From contig NC_089274.1 of assembly GCF_963678975.1 (NCBI RefSeq), forward strand, positions 46,592,075-46,656,074: a stretch of DNA of 64,000 nucleotides, read 5' to 3'. Below the pieces are notes generated by a model. That model was not told where the DNA came from. It did no database searches and saw only the letters and a list, made by a program, of their open reading frames with translations. The translations under genes were made by a program, and so were the position numbers. Positions 1 to 12,000 of the stretch are shown in pieces; within the stretch, counting starts at the first letter, position 1, and each line of letters opens with the position of its first letter. The DNA is from Dysidea avara (Eukaryota; Porifera; Demospongiae; Dictyoceratida; Dysideidae).

Positions 1-415
1 ACGTAAGTTATGGATGTTTGTTTACATCATGTTGAAACAATAGTACTTTTTTCACTAATTTCACCTTTGTATGCAGTGAAAAAAAGTGACACAAGGAAAA
101 CCTTACAAGTAATCGATCCCCCATACTCATGGAAAATATGATGGAGCAAATTTCAACTCTGTGTGTTATTCTGCTCATAAGTTACAACTATTTTAGCAAG
201 CACCTGTAATTTATTTTCCCTATACTTGCTGTACAAACCGATTTTTCTGTTGTTGCTACTTTGTAGGGCTGTAACTCCAAAAGTTATTTACATATGAGGT
301 TGAAACATTTCCAGAGCATGCACTTAATTGGCTAAACAGATTATAAACGTAATATAATAAACAAGAATTGGAAAAATGAGTGATTGTGTCAGGTTTTCAC
401 AGATCCGGTCACATA
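1..415. mobile_element. MITE with TATGTGACC ends (right part only)
   Basis: The right terminus reads AGATCCGGTCACATA at 401-415, the inverted form of the TATGTGACCGGATCTGC terminus seen at 31035 and 39489. The full paralogous element is 31035-31639; here its left end falls outside the window. No transposase is visible, so it is non-autonomous. Confidence 0.8.
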
Positions 416-690
416 TTATAGTATAATACTTTGGATTGTTCTATTAGAGTATAACAATAGTTTATAAGCAGCATTTTAGCTCCATCAGATTTTAAGGCAT
501 ATAGGGGTAAAATTGGCCCTATTCAAGTTAGCCAATTGAGAGTACATAGCTTTAGTGCCCAATTGCACCTATTTTTTCTGCAAATAAGCATGCCTCATCT
601 GTCAGCTTGTCAAATGCTGTTTGTAACCTTAAACCAGAAGGGGGTCATCCAAATGCTTCAAAACCCCTAGTAACGGCCCTAATTTCTTAC

Positions 691-885
691 CTCTTCTACA
701 CACATCATCATTACCACTCCAACTCCCATTACTCTGACAGATCCTAGTGTCACTATCAGTTAGCTCATAACCAGTGTTACATGTGAAACTACAAGTGTCT
801 CCCTCATAACCCACTCCTTCTCTACCAGAACTACATGATGTTATCTCTCCATTGGATGGTGTTGATAGGTTGTCACATCGGATGT
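691..885 (-). CDS. Sushi (CCP) domain exon of receptor-like gene, duplicated copy
   Basis: A 65-codon internal exon encoding one sushi module. On the minus strand the acceptor is TAG before 885 and the donor AG|GTAAGAA follows 691; both boundaries are phase 1, typical of shuffled extracellular modules. Six cysteines are visible in the order CDN, CSS, CSF, CNTG, CQSN, CRR, with the GYEL and NGSWSG motifs of the fold. A six-cysteine layout resembles selectin-type rather than four-cysteine complement-type sushi repeats. The module is expected to be extracellular and to mediate binding. It lies 165 bp downstream, in transcript order, of the exon at 1051-1542. Compared with its paralogue at 31915-32109 it has four base differences, all amino-acid changing (Asn/Ser, Thr/Ile and a two-base Glu/Ile change). 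Later exons lie beyond the left edge. Confidence 0.9.
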
Positions 886-1050
886 CTACGTACAATAAAC
901 CAAAAGAAAATTAATATCATTACAATATAATTATTAAGGTTTGATCCACCAGTGCAATAATAACAGTGAAATATTATTTGGCAAATATGCTAGTTTCTCA
1001 TACTAATGACTTTCTGTTAAACAAAATATTATTACAATGTATGTACTTAC

Positions 1051-1542
1051 CAAATTGCAGTTCAATTAGTGGTTGTCTATTAGCTTCTACATAATCCACA
1101 TTATTTATATCAATTGTAGTCTCAGGACTTGTGGCATTGTTACTGTAAGATGTGTATTCACTGTTCTCAATATCCCATATAATGCGCTTAGGAGTTGATG
1201 ATTGGTAATATCCTATCACATCACCAGGTTGTAAGTCAGCTGGATGACTAACTGTAAAGTTGGTAAGATAGTAACCCCTATGGCCACCAATTAAGGATCC
1301 ATTTGAAAGTTGAACTTGAACAACTCTATTGTACACACTTAATCCAGGTGAAATAGGACGCCATATTTGAAATAGTGGTAAATTATCAGAAAGATAACCA
1401 CCAAAGTTCATACTGACTGCGACACCAGTTATTCTGACAACACAGTTAATGTTAGCATTGGGGACAACTACTTGTCTACCAAATTTACTAGTATGACTTC
1501 CTCGCTGAATAACATCAGGATTGCCAACACATCTCTGTCCTC
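1051..1542 (-). CDS. Exon encoding an unrecognised 164-residue extracellular module, duplicated copy
   Basis: Internal exon with acceptor TTTTTCAG before 1542 and donor G|GTAAGTAC after 1051; length 492 bp, both boundaries phase 1, so it is a symmetric module. The translation is rich in beta-type residues with an FQIWRP motif, a PGDVIGYYQSS motif, two cysteines near the N-terminal side and three N-glycosylation sequons (NGS, NFT, NAT). I do not recognise the family. Position directly before a sushi exon and the sequons argue for an ectodomain. The paralogue at 32561-33052 differs at 16 bases, 12 of them non-synonymous; one change there (Asn to Asp) removes the NGS sequon. No signal-peptide exon was found upstream. 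The in-frame Met upstream of the acceptor is intronic and is not the start. Confidence 0.85.
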
Positions 1543-1608
1543 CTGAAAAAGAATTATCATAAAATATCACATGAGATTGAAACTATATGTAGTACAATAA
1601 AAAAATAT

Positions 1609-1816
1609 TAATTTAAAAATGAAGTAGGGTTCTGGCGGTAAAAAGTAGTGAAACAAGAGATGATGGTAACTATGAAGGAAAATCCCTACTTGGCATTGTA
1701 GCAATGTGTGAAATGCCAAAGTAGGTCACACCGTTACAATGATTTTCCCTCATAGCTACCATCATCTCTTGTTTCACTACTTTTTATTGCTGGAACCCTA
1801 CTTCATTTTTAAATTA
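1609..1816. mobile_element. Foldback MITE, 208 bp
   Basis: Near-complete inverted repeat. The left end TAATTTAAAAATGAAG is mirrored by the right end CTTCATTTTTAAATTA, and the arms contain AGTAGTGAAACAAGAG and its complement. The copy at 33118-33325 has the same length and position in the duplicated segment. There is no coding capacity. Confidence 0.85.
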
Positions 1817-2194
1817 ACTATAGTTTGTTAACTTTTTGTGACTGCTGTATTAGATCTCGTTACTCAGCTATGCAGTAAATTATCTGATTGTTTAAGGGAG
1901 CATGCCCCATTACAATTGTTTTATATTAACTGCTACTTGATACTCGTAGGGATACTACAGTTAGCTAAGTGCCTCAAATAGTTTCGTTGCATCATATGGT
2001 ACAGTAGTACCATTTAAGTAGGGATCCCCTCAAAAATTTCATGCTCCGCCAAAAATTCTGCCTTTAAAAATCATCCTATATAGAGACATTTTATGCCACA
2101 AAAATTACCTTTACGAAATAGTACTACTCCATATAATATATAATACAGCATTAAATATAACAAAACACTTACAGGTGGCCGGATCCAAAGCTCA

Positions 2195-2440
2195 AATTTT
2201 AGTCTGCCTGCCTGCTTGCCTGACCAGTCACAACGCTAGTGGCCAAATGAAACAGCGCACAGCCACCATTTTACACTACAATAACAAACTCACCAGTGGA
2301 ATGTGCCTTTTGGGATTCCGACGAGTGTAGGCCCTCTGCGCCTTGTCTTTTATCTTCAATCAGGCTGCTTGTCTTCTTCATCCAATGAAACCATATCGAG
2401 GCGTTAATTTTCAATATCAACACTTTCTTTCAGCAACATA
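2195..2440 (-). repeat. Dispersed repeat C (GGCA-seed family), minus orientation
   Basis: Reverse-complement relative of 3830-4011, 34650-34832 and 51350-51575, sharing the ATGAGTTTGTTNTTGTGG-like core and a short CTGCCTGCCTG run at one end. It sits in inverted orientation to the copy at 3830. A duplicated partner is at 33640-33905. Confidence 0.7.
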
Positions 2441-2790
2441 ATTAATTATATAGACACCACAGAATTATTTCAGAGCTGGATTTCAGAAGTGCTTCAGTCC
2501 TGGCGCTACAAAAAGACTAGATATGTGCAAGTTCATGATTGGGATTCCGTTCGCGATAGATTCGCTACCACGCCCATCAATTAAAATCTAGGTGGACTAA
2601 TAGTGATAGAGTACAGAGACCACACCTCTTAACAATCTAGCTGTTTACTTAACAGTAAACAAGATGACTTCACCCCTTATAGCTGCACACCTCTTGGCAT
2701 CATTGTTACTCTAATACAACCGTCATGTAGAATATTTTAATAGAACAGTCACAAGTTACATTGTAGAACTAAACAAACTAGTATTTTACA

Positions 2791-3760
2791 AATTGTAAAT
2801 TTAAAAATGAAGTAGGGATCTATGCAACAAAAAGTAGTGAAACAAGAGATGAATGATGGTATTACAACATAGCTCAGTGGGAAAGTCCCTACTTTGGCAT
2901 TGAGCAAAATTTATTTATTTATTTTATTTATTAAGGGGGCAAGCAACTATGTCCTATGGCTTCCGTAAATAAAATTATGTGTTTTATATGAAGCTGTAAA
3001 ACCAACACAGATACTGTTTTCCACCTGATGAATAACAATAACACATGTTGTAATAGAGACATTGAACTTCTGTTTAGTGCAAATCTGAGTGAAATCCTCT
3101 GAAGTATGTACAAATTATGGTGTGGTTACAAAACACTGTAATTTTTACACTAAAATCGATTCTCCTCCTACAGCTAATTGTGAAACTCCCCAAAAATTCT
3201 TGCAGTGGCTTATCCTTAAAAGTATGGAAACAGATTTTTAGGAATGACTACTATGGCTTCAAAAGAGGAGATAACTGTTTTTCATAGAAATTTAAAGAGT
3301 TCAATAGCTCAATTCATAAAATACTTCAGAAAATTACTACCATACTTTTGTTACAAACATACTTAGGTAGCAGATGACAAAGTTTAAGAAGTGTAGAATT
3401 AAACTGTGAGACTAGATCCAAAATTTGTAGAATATTCATTCTTTAGGTCTAAAATACTAAACTGAGCCATAAAGTCAGTACTTCTAACTGGAGATGGTGA
3501 TTTTTAATTACCACAAACACAACTGATGCAAAAGGGGATGGAAAGCAAGTACAGATCAATGAAAACCAAGATTTTGCATGTGAAGCCATAGGAATTAGTA
3601 GCGTGCCCCCTTAATGCTTTACAGCACAACTACTGAAGGTCTGTAGGACACCTGGTCCTACAGCTTGTTTAATTGTTATGTGCCAAAGTAGGGACTTTCC
3701 CACTGAGCTATGCTGTAATACCATCGCATAGATCCCTACTTCATTTTTAAATTTACAATT
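2791..3760. mobile_element. Foldback MITE interrupted by a TTAA element
   Basis: Outer inverted ends: AATTGTAAATTTAAAAATG at 2791 and its complement ending at 3760, followed by the AGTAGGGATCTATGC arm. The uninterrupted version is at about 34310-34580, so the interior 2935-3610 is a later insertion. Confidence 0.8.
2935..3610. mobile_element. 676-bp DNA transposon derivative with TTAA target duplication
   Basis: The ends GGGGGCAAGC and GCGTGCCCCC are imperfect terminal inverted repeats that continue into a shared CCTATGGCTTC motif. They are flanked by TTAA at 2931-2934 and 3611-3614. The paralogous segment at about 34428-34440 reads TTATTAAGGCTTTATAG with a single TTAA, an empty site. TTAA duplication is typical of the piggyBac and Kolobok superfamilies; the G-rich end does not decide between them. 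No transposase ORF. Confidence 0.85.
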
Positions 3761-3829
3761 ATTAAAAAAAAAATGAATACGCTCCTTCAAAGAAATTATC
3801 AATACGGAAAATTATCACCTTTGTATGGT

Positions 3830-4277
<448 letters not shown>

Positions 4278-4334
4278 ACCAAAATACGGATTTTGTCAAT
4301 TTTTTAAAATTCTATATCTGGATGTCTGTAAGTA

Positions 4335-4963
4335 CCGTATAACGGGAATGATTCGCGGAAGAAAACATTCGTGAATTCCGCAATTTTAGGTACATTCATG
4401 AATGCTTTCTTCAAATTTTTCCTACAATTAAAAAGTTTTTTCATGGATCAGGTGATGTAGATAGCATTCATGTAATGGTGCATAAGCGGGTAGCTACTCG
4501 CTAAACTGCTATATATGCGTGACGGTATAGCCAGGGAGGCACAGGACCGTGGCGTGTAATTCGAACAGCGATGCAAACTTCAGTGACAGTGGAATAATCG
4601 GTACTACTAAATGGGGAAATATAATTGCAGCTCGGTGATTCACTGTACTGGAATGGCGTGTCTTAGCCTTGGTTTTAGGGCCGCCCCCAAGGCATGCTGG
4701 CCGTCCGCGCTCATTATCGTGAATGTCTACTTCTCCAGCAAAACAGCGATCATGCATGGCTACTAGTGATGCGTAGTATGCAGCATGTCAGAGTCAGCCA
4801 TATAGTCAAGTGTTTCTTATCCTTAGAAAAAGATTTATTCATTGTGGGCGTGCGCCCAATTATTAATTACTTTATGCAACAAATCGCAAACATTTTCTCG
4901 CGAATGAGGAAATAGTAGATCATTCGCAAATGTTTTCTTCCGCGTATCATTCCCGTTATACAG
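4335..4963. mobile_element. MITE with CCGTATAACGGG ends and TA target duplication
   Basis: The left end CCGTATAACGGGAATGATTC is matched by the inverted right end GAATGATACGCGG...CCCGTTATACAG, with TIRs of about 40 bp. It is flanked by TA on both sides (4333-4334, 4964-4965), the target preference of the Tc1/mariner superfamily. A related element with the same terminal 12 bp and the same C/T mismatch near the tip is at 49764-50349. No transposase found. Confidence 0.8.
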
Positions 4964-4966
4964 TAT

Positions 4967-5189
4967 CTAATCCAAAACATCCAAGCTGTAAAAAAAGAGT
5001 GTGGCCCTCAAAAAGGCTATGGTGAAAAAAGATGTGAAATCCAAGGTGGCGGCAAAGAAATGGCTGTGATGGTAGGTTAATGGTAAAAATTTTAATAACA
5101 ACAATTCAGGTGAATTTTGTGCAAAGACCAAGCGGCACCAAATTCACCTGAATTGTCGCTATTAAAATTTTTACCATTAACCTACCATC
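4967..5189. mobile_element. Truncated foldback element joined to satellite
   Basis: Matches the left arm, loop and start of the right arm of the foldback at 58378-58694, beginning CTAATCCAAAACA. It stops abruptly at CTACCATCT, where satellite sequence (AGCTGATTCCTCTACAGGG) begins. This looks like an internal deletion derivative of the composite seen intact at 58.4-62.6 kb. Confidence 0.8.
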
Positions 5190-5406
5190 TAGCTGATTCC
5201 TCTACAGGGCGATTTGTTTGTAGCTGAACTCTCTACATGGTGGTTTCTTTGTAGCTGAACTCTCTACAAGGTGAGTTCTTCTAGCTGAACTACGTAGTTG
5301 AACTCCCTACAAGGTAGCTTCTTCTAGATGATCTCTCTACAGGGTGAATTGTTTGTAGCTTATCTCTATACAGGTTACTAGTTTCTAGCTGATCTTTTGA
5401 ATTCTT
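5190..5406 (+). repeat. Short remnant of the ~31-bp AGCTGAACTCTCTACA satellite
   Basis: About seven degenerate monomers with the core AGCTGAACTCTCTACA. Same family and orientation as 24088-26757 and 59102-61800. Confidence 0.85.
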
Positions 5407-6241
5407 TTCAAGGTGACTGCTCTATTAGGGTGACTGCTCTATTAGAGTATCGCGATCTCGCACTTGCTACACCAAGTTTGATTTCATGTTATAACTCTGT
5501 CACTTCAAGTCTGATTCTTCTACACCATTGACGATCCTTTCTAAGATGATTACTCCATCTGTACAGCGAATTTCAAAGCATTACTCCAAGCAGTTTTTCT
5601 GGTGGGCGTGGAAAGTAGTTTTTTTTTTAAAATTAGATAATCTCGATTGCATAATTGTTACACACTGTTGGTTTTTTGTTGTATCTTCCTGGTTTTTAGC
5701 TCAATTTATTTCAAACCACAAAAGGTTTGAGGTTCAATAGTTAACCTATTCACCCACCGATTTTCAGCTTCTTCCCGTAAGCGGTTTACCCTGTAGGCGT
5801 GACAACATATTGGTGTTATTTTTCGTGAATAATCGCTAATAACTCTTTGCCTGTTTATCGTATTCCGGCCAAAGTTGGTACAGAGATGCGCCTTTATACC
5901 CCCTTCTGTGTGCCAAATTTCAAGGCAATCGGATATTGTGTTCGCGTTTTATAGTGGTTTTTGTAAGTGTGCGAAAAGAGGAAGAAAAATAAGAAGAAAA
6001 AAAAACGAAGAAACTAAGCCAATTTTTGAAGTCGCATATCTCGGAAACGCTTGAAGCGATTTTGCTAAAATTTGGAATGTGGAGTACTGAAGTTGGAGGG
6101 AGTGTCCACAGCAAAAATCGTCTTGTTTCATCAAGGCAGCACAGAGCTACGAAAATTGTATTTTCGTTCTTCCTGTCAATATACTCACGGGCATTGCGCG
6201 CCGGCTTCTTGGGCTGCACGACACACTACCGTGTGTCTTGA
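5407..6241 (+). mobile_element. 3' domain of composite satellite element with terminal hairpin
   Basis: Collinear with 61801-62633 throughout. It begins with GACTGCTCTATTAGAG, contains the CAAACCACAAAAGGTTTGAGG and CGCATATCTCGG segments, and ends GACACACTACCGTGTGTCTTGA. The end forms a 7-bp stem (GACACAC/GTGTGTC) with a TACC loop, four bases from the terminus. Short open frames here are not conserved between copies. Confidence 0.85.
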
Positions 6242-7079
6242 TTTTCTTGTTTTTAATGCTGTATAGCTATGATACTGAATGCAGTAAGCAATTCCATGTA
6301 GGCAATTTTCGTCCGTATGATTTTTCCATGGTGAATTTTTTGACACAGCATTTTCAGGGGTGTGCATTACTTTAGGGGGAACTGTACTAAACAGTACAGT
6401 CAAGAGAGTATGTGGCTATGTGCATATCACATTTCAAAACTTTAAAGAAACTAGAATGACAACTATACAGAGTTACATGGCAAAATTAAGCAATGTAAAT
6501 CATAGTAACTCTAATGGAAATGTCACCAAGAAGTAATGAAAAACTCATACCAGGCATCTCCACATCTAACACCCAAATCCTTAACCACTGAGTCAGTTGT
6601 TCAGCTAATTAAGATTCTCTACCTTGATGGTTCTTTTGTGATTTCTTAATGGTTATAGCATGACAGCATGGCCCCCAAAATTAGCAACTTTTCATATGAG
6701 ATGACAGTCACATTTCAATGGGTAGTTACCTCTATTTTGCCCGTTGAAACACTTGTGACCAGGATCAAGATTCAACCAAGCAATCAAGGGGCATTTGTAC
6801 AGTGAATCAAGCGATCACGATGTCCACCCTCAAAGGCTAACAACATGAGAATTTACTAGGGTATGTTTTACTTCTTCTATAGGTGATATCAAGTGATCAA
6901 GAACTTTCCACATAAAAGTACTCCTCATGACATGTATTTTTCATTGCAGATTTGACCTTTGGTGACCTTTATGGCCATTTTACACAGAAAATTGTCTTTA
7001 ACTCTCTGGGGCATTAATCAACTTGTTTAAAACATGGTACCAAAATAAAAGTCTTGTGAAAGAAACAACATTTAAAATC
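6242..7079. other. No gene recognised
   Basis: AT-rich sequence with no supportable exon on either strand. The only structure noted is the tRNA-like segment at 6541-6612. Confidence 0.6.
6541..6612 (-). repeat. tRNA-like SINE head
   Basis: On the minus strand it reads CTGACTCAGTGGTTAAGGATT then GTTAGATGTGGAGATGCCTG, resembling a tRNA D-arm/A-box (CTCAGTGGTTAAG) followed by a B-box-like stretch. A relative in the same orientation is at 57650-57735. The cloverleaf is not complete, so it is not called as a tRNA gene. Confidence 0.35.
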
Positions 7080-7503
7080 AATTGGTAATTTTATTCTGAA
7101 GTTAAGATCACTTTTAAATTCTTTGAGTTTACCTTCTCTTGGGGTGTAATTACTTGTGGACAGGTAAATAATAGAAATTCAAGAGCAGTATAAATTAAGG
7201 ATCATAACTTTGGAATGAAACTGACTTCAAATAAAACCAAGTTGTTTCTTTCAACAAGACCTTTACCTTGGTACTGTGATTTAGCAAGTTAAGTATTCCC
7301 CCTTAGGGAATAAAGACAGAAATAATATTCAATTTTCTGTGAAAAAATGGCCTTAAAAGTCAAATCTGTGATGGTACTAATGTATGTCATGTAGTCACGT
7401 GGTGCCCAACCCCAAAAAAGAGTCTGGGGAAACTGTATACAAAAGGTTTGAGCTCTGGAATGTTTCTGAGTTACGTTACTGCTATGTTTACTTCATGATA
7501 ACA
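7080..7503. repeat. Dispersed repeat E, broken by palindrome start
   Basis: Closely matches 35505-35857, including the stretch ending GTTTACTTCATGATAACA. Similarity stops exactly where the 12.8-kb inverted repeat begins (7504), whereas the other copy continues with TTGATTTAACC. Confidence 0.8.
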
Positions 7504-10500
7504 TCAAGACTCACGGTAGTGAGTCGCGCGGCCAGTAAAGCAGAAACGCGCGCCGCAGACAATAAATGACGCGACCACTACGTGAGGATTTTACAGGAAC
7601 GAACGTTGTCAAATTCGGCCTTCCTGTAACTCACCCGCCACTTACGCTATCCCTCTGAAACTCTAGGGTTGAACTCATCGTGTCACTAGTAACTACCACA
7701 CAAGCAGTGAAGCAAATCCATGCCGATTGTTTCGTGATCGAGATTGCCGACATCAAAGGGGAAGTTTCATTTATTTTTTTTTAATTTATTTATTTTTTAT
7801 CGCATGCGGTTAGACGCAACCGCATGTGTATGCCTTGCGTTCCTTTGTGCATTCCAAACATTGATTGCCCTGCTATCGCTTCAGTATTCACTCAATCGCC
7901 TCAAGATTCACATCATCGATTTCACCATACATGATTACCCTACAGTCTTAACTTCAGCACCAAACGAAGTTTCAGTCGTCCTCAGTCGACCTAGAGGCCA
8001 AATACAAATCCCAGATTGTTGTTTTCCGCAATACTCGCTTGGCATGTAGGGCAATGTATCTTTAAACTGTTCTAAAAGTTTCGTTCAGATTGAAACATTT
8101 GTTTTCGAGAATGGCTAGTTTGAAATTTGAATTTAGTCGCCCCCACGTAATTTGCTCTCTAAGAATTTTACTCGGAATTTAAAGAATGACGCAAAGCACA
8201 ACTGCGGTCACTGGGTATTGATGAACTGGCACTCTATGTAGTTAATCAGTGCATATAGCCACAAAGAAGTGTGCTGCCATAGATTATAGTCCACAGATAT
8301 AATCTATGGTGCTACATACCATCGTTCGTTTTTAAATTTGAATTTAGTTGCCCCCACCGTGACGTAATTTGTCCTCTAAGGGAGCGGCTTAAAGAATGAC
8401 ACAGAGTACAACTGTGGTTACCAGTTGTTGACACAAGCTGCGAGTAATTAGCACATGTAGCTAGCCAATTGTCACCATGCATTATTGCATTTTACAGCAC
8501 CCCCACACAAAAATTACACATGTAATTATAACATACAGAGGACACATGAATACCAAACACTTTTCACAACAATAATGTAAGAATTGTACAATAATGACTG
8601 TAATATAACTGCTATGAAAATGTTTTCCAGTGGCCCGCCATGGTAGCAAGTCTCACATGACGGCATGTATATTCATCCAAACACAATGGGAGTAACAAGT
8701 AAGTATGATGAAAAGTTGATATGACTCCATTTGTAGAACCCAGATGAGTGGGTGTTGCTCCAGTATGTCTAAACAGTTAACAAACATTCCTGTTATAAAT
8801 AGTTGCAATATAATAGTATAGTATTTAAATGCAACAATACATAGTCTCCATTGCATCACTATCAAACGACACTAAGTGGAGGATATTGTTGCATCTCTAG
8901 TATGTACACTCTATCAGTACAACCTGTCTTAATGGCCACCAGTATAGAAAGACAACCTCTCTTGAAAAGCCAATTCCAATTGAGAATTTATACACTGTTA
9001 CCTGTTTATTGAGTGAAGGTGGCAATAAACAAGTTCCACCGTAATTTATACACGTGATGTGATCCTGTATATTCTGTCAGTGGAAGAGATCCACTTGGCC
9101 AGGACAAAATGTGACTCAAATGTCCTGGATGATCCATACTCAACCCACTTATGACCCAGTGGCACAATGGAACTGAGTATAGAGAATACAATTATATTTA
9201 TTTCTAAGATGTGTGGATGTGTGGACACATTACAACACATTACATGTACATACAAGACATGCTACGTACTGTTTTAGCAATTCAAGTCACCAAATTATGT
9301 ACGGACCAGTCAACAATGCTTCATAGTGCCCATCAGTAAACCTGAAGAAAAGTTACGAAAAATAAAAATTCACATAAGTACAATGAAGCCTCATTAATAT
9401 GGCCAGCTGTGGAACCAAAAAATTTGGCCTGAATAACAAGGTGGCCTTATTAATGAGGTCACAAAGTACTGCTTAGCTATATTTGGGATCTACTAGAGGT
9501 GGCCAATATAATGAGGTGGTCTTATTAAAGAGGTGGCCACTAAGTGAGGTTTCACTGTACATACAGTTCACAATCACAATGGTGAACAATATTAATGGTT
9601 AACAATATACACTGAAACCTGCAGGTCACTTCTTGTGGAAGATTGCTCTCTACACTAAATGACACATTCAGAGATTGTATTTAGATGGATGATACAGTAA
9701 CACATTGTGACTTCAATACTCGTGATGTGTCAATGCTAGGCAGCAACCATATACACGGCACTGCCAATGCACAACATCACACTTGCTCGCACACACAATT
9801 TCGCTCAAGATTTTACAAATTGATAATTAAGAGGTGTGGAAACTAGCTGTTCGCTCGAAAGACTGTGTGGCAGCTGTTTTCCTTCTGTACAAGTGGCCAC
9901 CAAGACAGGTCCACTGTGGATGAAAGCCAGGCATTAGATATTTGGTATTTTATGTGTTGAAGGCATTCCAGGGCTTCCGGTAGTCTCAAATCTCACCACA
10001 GTTTACCTCAGGCAGTGTTGTGGTCACCACTAAACCACCGGAATGCTGTGCTATGTTCATCTTATGCTTGGCTACTGTATTGTAGAACTGAAATGGATAC
10101 TCTGAAAAATATATCCTATGGATAATGACTTCATCACTTTCTTCATCAGGAGCTTATAAAGACTAATAGTGAAACTTTTACTCTTTGGGCTGACAGCCAA
10201 CTGCCTAAGTCTTAAGCAGTGCCTTTGGTGCTCTAACAGATTGGCTGCCCCCTTGCTGCCAGCACTCACTGTCTCATACGCTGTCACACACTAAATCCAT
10301 CTCTATAGCCAGTTAGAACAGCATGCTTCTTACCTTTTTTTAAGGCCGCAAAATGCAGCCACCTCTTTAAAAAGCTAAGTCAGAAATTTTTAGTCCCTAC
10401 GGCCTGAATAATGACCAGTTTTCACTGTACTATTAGTGATTAGTGATCATGGAGGATTATTTACTAAGATACTAAGATATACAAACGCTACAACCTCTAA

Positions 10501-12000
10501 ATATAGCAGTAAATTTTTTTACCCTGGTCCAATGTCTCGTAATAATTGTGAGAGACTCTACTGTGACAAATACATGTTTATCATGATATGTACTAATCGC
10601 CTTTTTACAATTAAGTTTTACAACACAAATACATGTATAGTTAAACTCACCAATTGTGACTAAATCCCTTCAAAAAGACAAGTAATGAGACAACCTTGGA
10701 GACAACAGCCTCACAAGCCTATTCTTGTGCGCTTATTTAGTAGTAATATAAATTTTAAAGGCGTTTATTTACAACAGGACATAATTACGCGCCCTTCTAT
10801 TGTCTCTGTACATACTTGCCTTTTCTTTACTATTCTCATTTCATTTCACAAGATCTCTTGGCAGGGACGTAGCTTCTTCACTTGAATCAGTCAATGCTTG
10901 AAGTAGATCGAGATACTCTAATAGAACAGTCACATTTCTACAAGTGCCGTATTTTTATATTGTAAAGTCTGTAAGTAGCTAGTAATTTAAACTATACAAT
11001 CCGATGTTAAGCAGAAGTTTTAACTATGCTAAATATTGATTGCTGTGTTACAGCTGTTTTGTGACTGCTCTAATAGAGTATCTTGATCGTTTTAATGCAG
11101 TACAAGATGAAAGGCAAAGTGTTATTAAGGGTTTACTAGTTAAAATGGGTGGTAGTTGACTGCAGTTGCATGCCACTAACAGGGCAGTCCAGAGAAATTA
11201 GAGAGCCCAGGGAAAAGAGTTAAAGAGGGGCCCAGGGGCAAGGAGAGTCTAGATCCTGACTGCTCTATTAGAGTATATCGATCTTTCTTTAAACAGGTAT
11301 TCAAGGAGCCCCTTTCGGGCTAGGGCAGGGGGAAAAATACCCCAGTTACCCCCCCCACATGTGGGCGGCCCTGGCCACTAAAATTACAGTTATATTTTAA
11401 TATTCTGTCATTGTAATCTGGGGTTTCTGTCAAAACCATGGAAACTCGCTTACTGTTATCAGCAGTGCATTGCTTATTCTAACAAAAAGTATTGAAATCC
11501 CATCCAAAAACAGCTTATAGCTGTAAAAAAAGTGCGCGTCCAAGTAAAGCAGAGTTAACTGCGACAAAAAGTAATGATATCATAATGCGGCCATGTGCGA
11601 GGTGTGCAAGTTGTAAAATTAATATTAGCTAATCAGATAATACAATGTTATTGTTAAAGTGTTAATGAGAACTATGTGATGCTGCTATTTTTAAGTGTGT
11701 GAGCATCTTCATAAATGCCACACAAATTTAATTCTCAATAAAGCAATGTGTATAGATTCTCTGATAGCAATAAATAGTTTGAGTTTGGCCACCTTTCCTT
11801 TGTTCGTAGCATTGCCGTATACAGGAAAGACGGCCAAACTCAAACTATTTATTGCTATCAGAGAATCTATACACATTGCTTTATTGAGAATTAAATTTGT
11901 GTGGCATTTATGAAGATGCTCACACACTTAAAAATAGCAGCATCACATAGTTCTCATTAACACTTTAACAATAACATTGTATTATCTGATTAGCTAATAT
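7504..12000 (+). repeat. Left arm (4,497 bp) of a giant inverted repeat
   Basis: Starts TCAAGACTCACGGTAGTGAG and is the reverse complement of 15470-20301, with a few percent mismatch and small indels. The arm holds diverse noncoding sequence, a (C/T)CTAATAGAG motif at 10906, 11061 and 11258, and at its inner end most of a foldback element (11499-12000). Small open frames are not preserved between arms, so no gene is called. The outer tip resembles the hairpin tips of the composite satellite elements (TCAAGACACACGG). Confidence 0.95.

Noticed and set aside
998..1570. ATG-initiated 190-residue protein
   Set aside because: Residues before the acceptor at 1542 and after the donor at 1051 are intronic; the coding part is an internal exon, not a complete gene.
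2850..2900. tRNA-like word TAGCTCAGTGGGAAAG in the foldback arm
   Set aside because: Only an A-box-like word; no B box or cloverleaf, and it sits symmetrically in a foldback arm.
10072..10287. 71-codon minus-strand frame in the left palindrome arm
   Set aside because: The equivalent frame in the right arm (around 17538-17670) diverges after about 35 codons and terminates early, so the frame is not under constraint.
11695..11927. Identical 72-residue frames on both strands (also 15544-15776, 58378-58694)
   Set aside because: They are mirror-image translations of perfect foldback palindromes.
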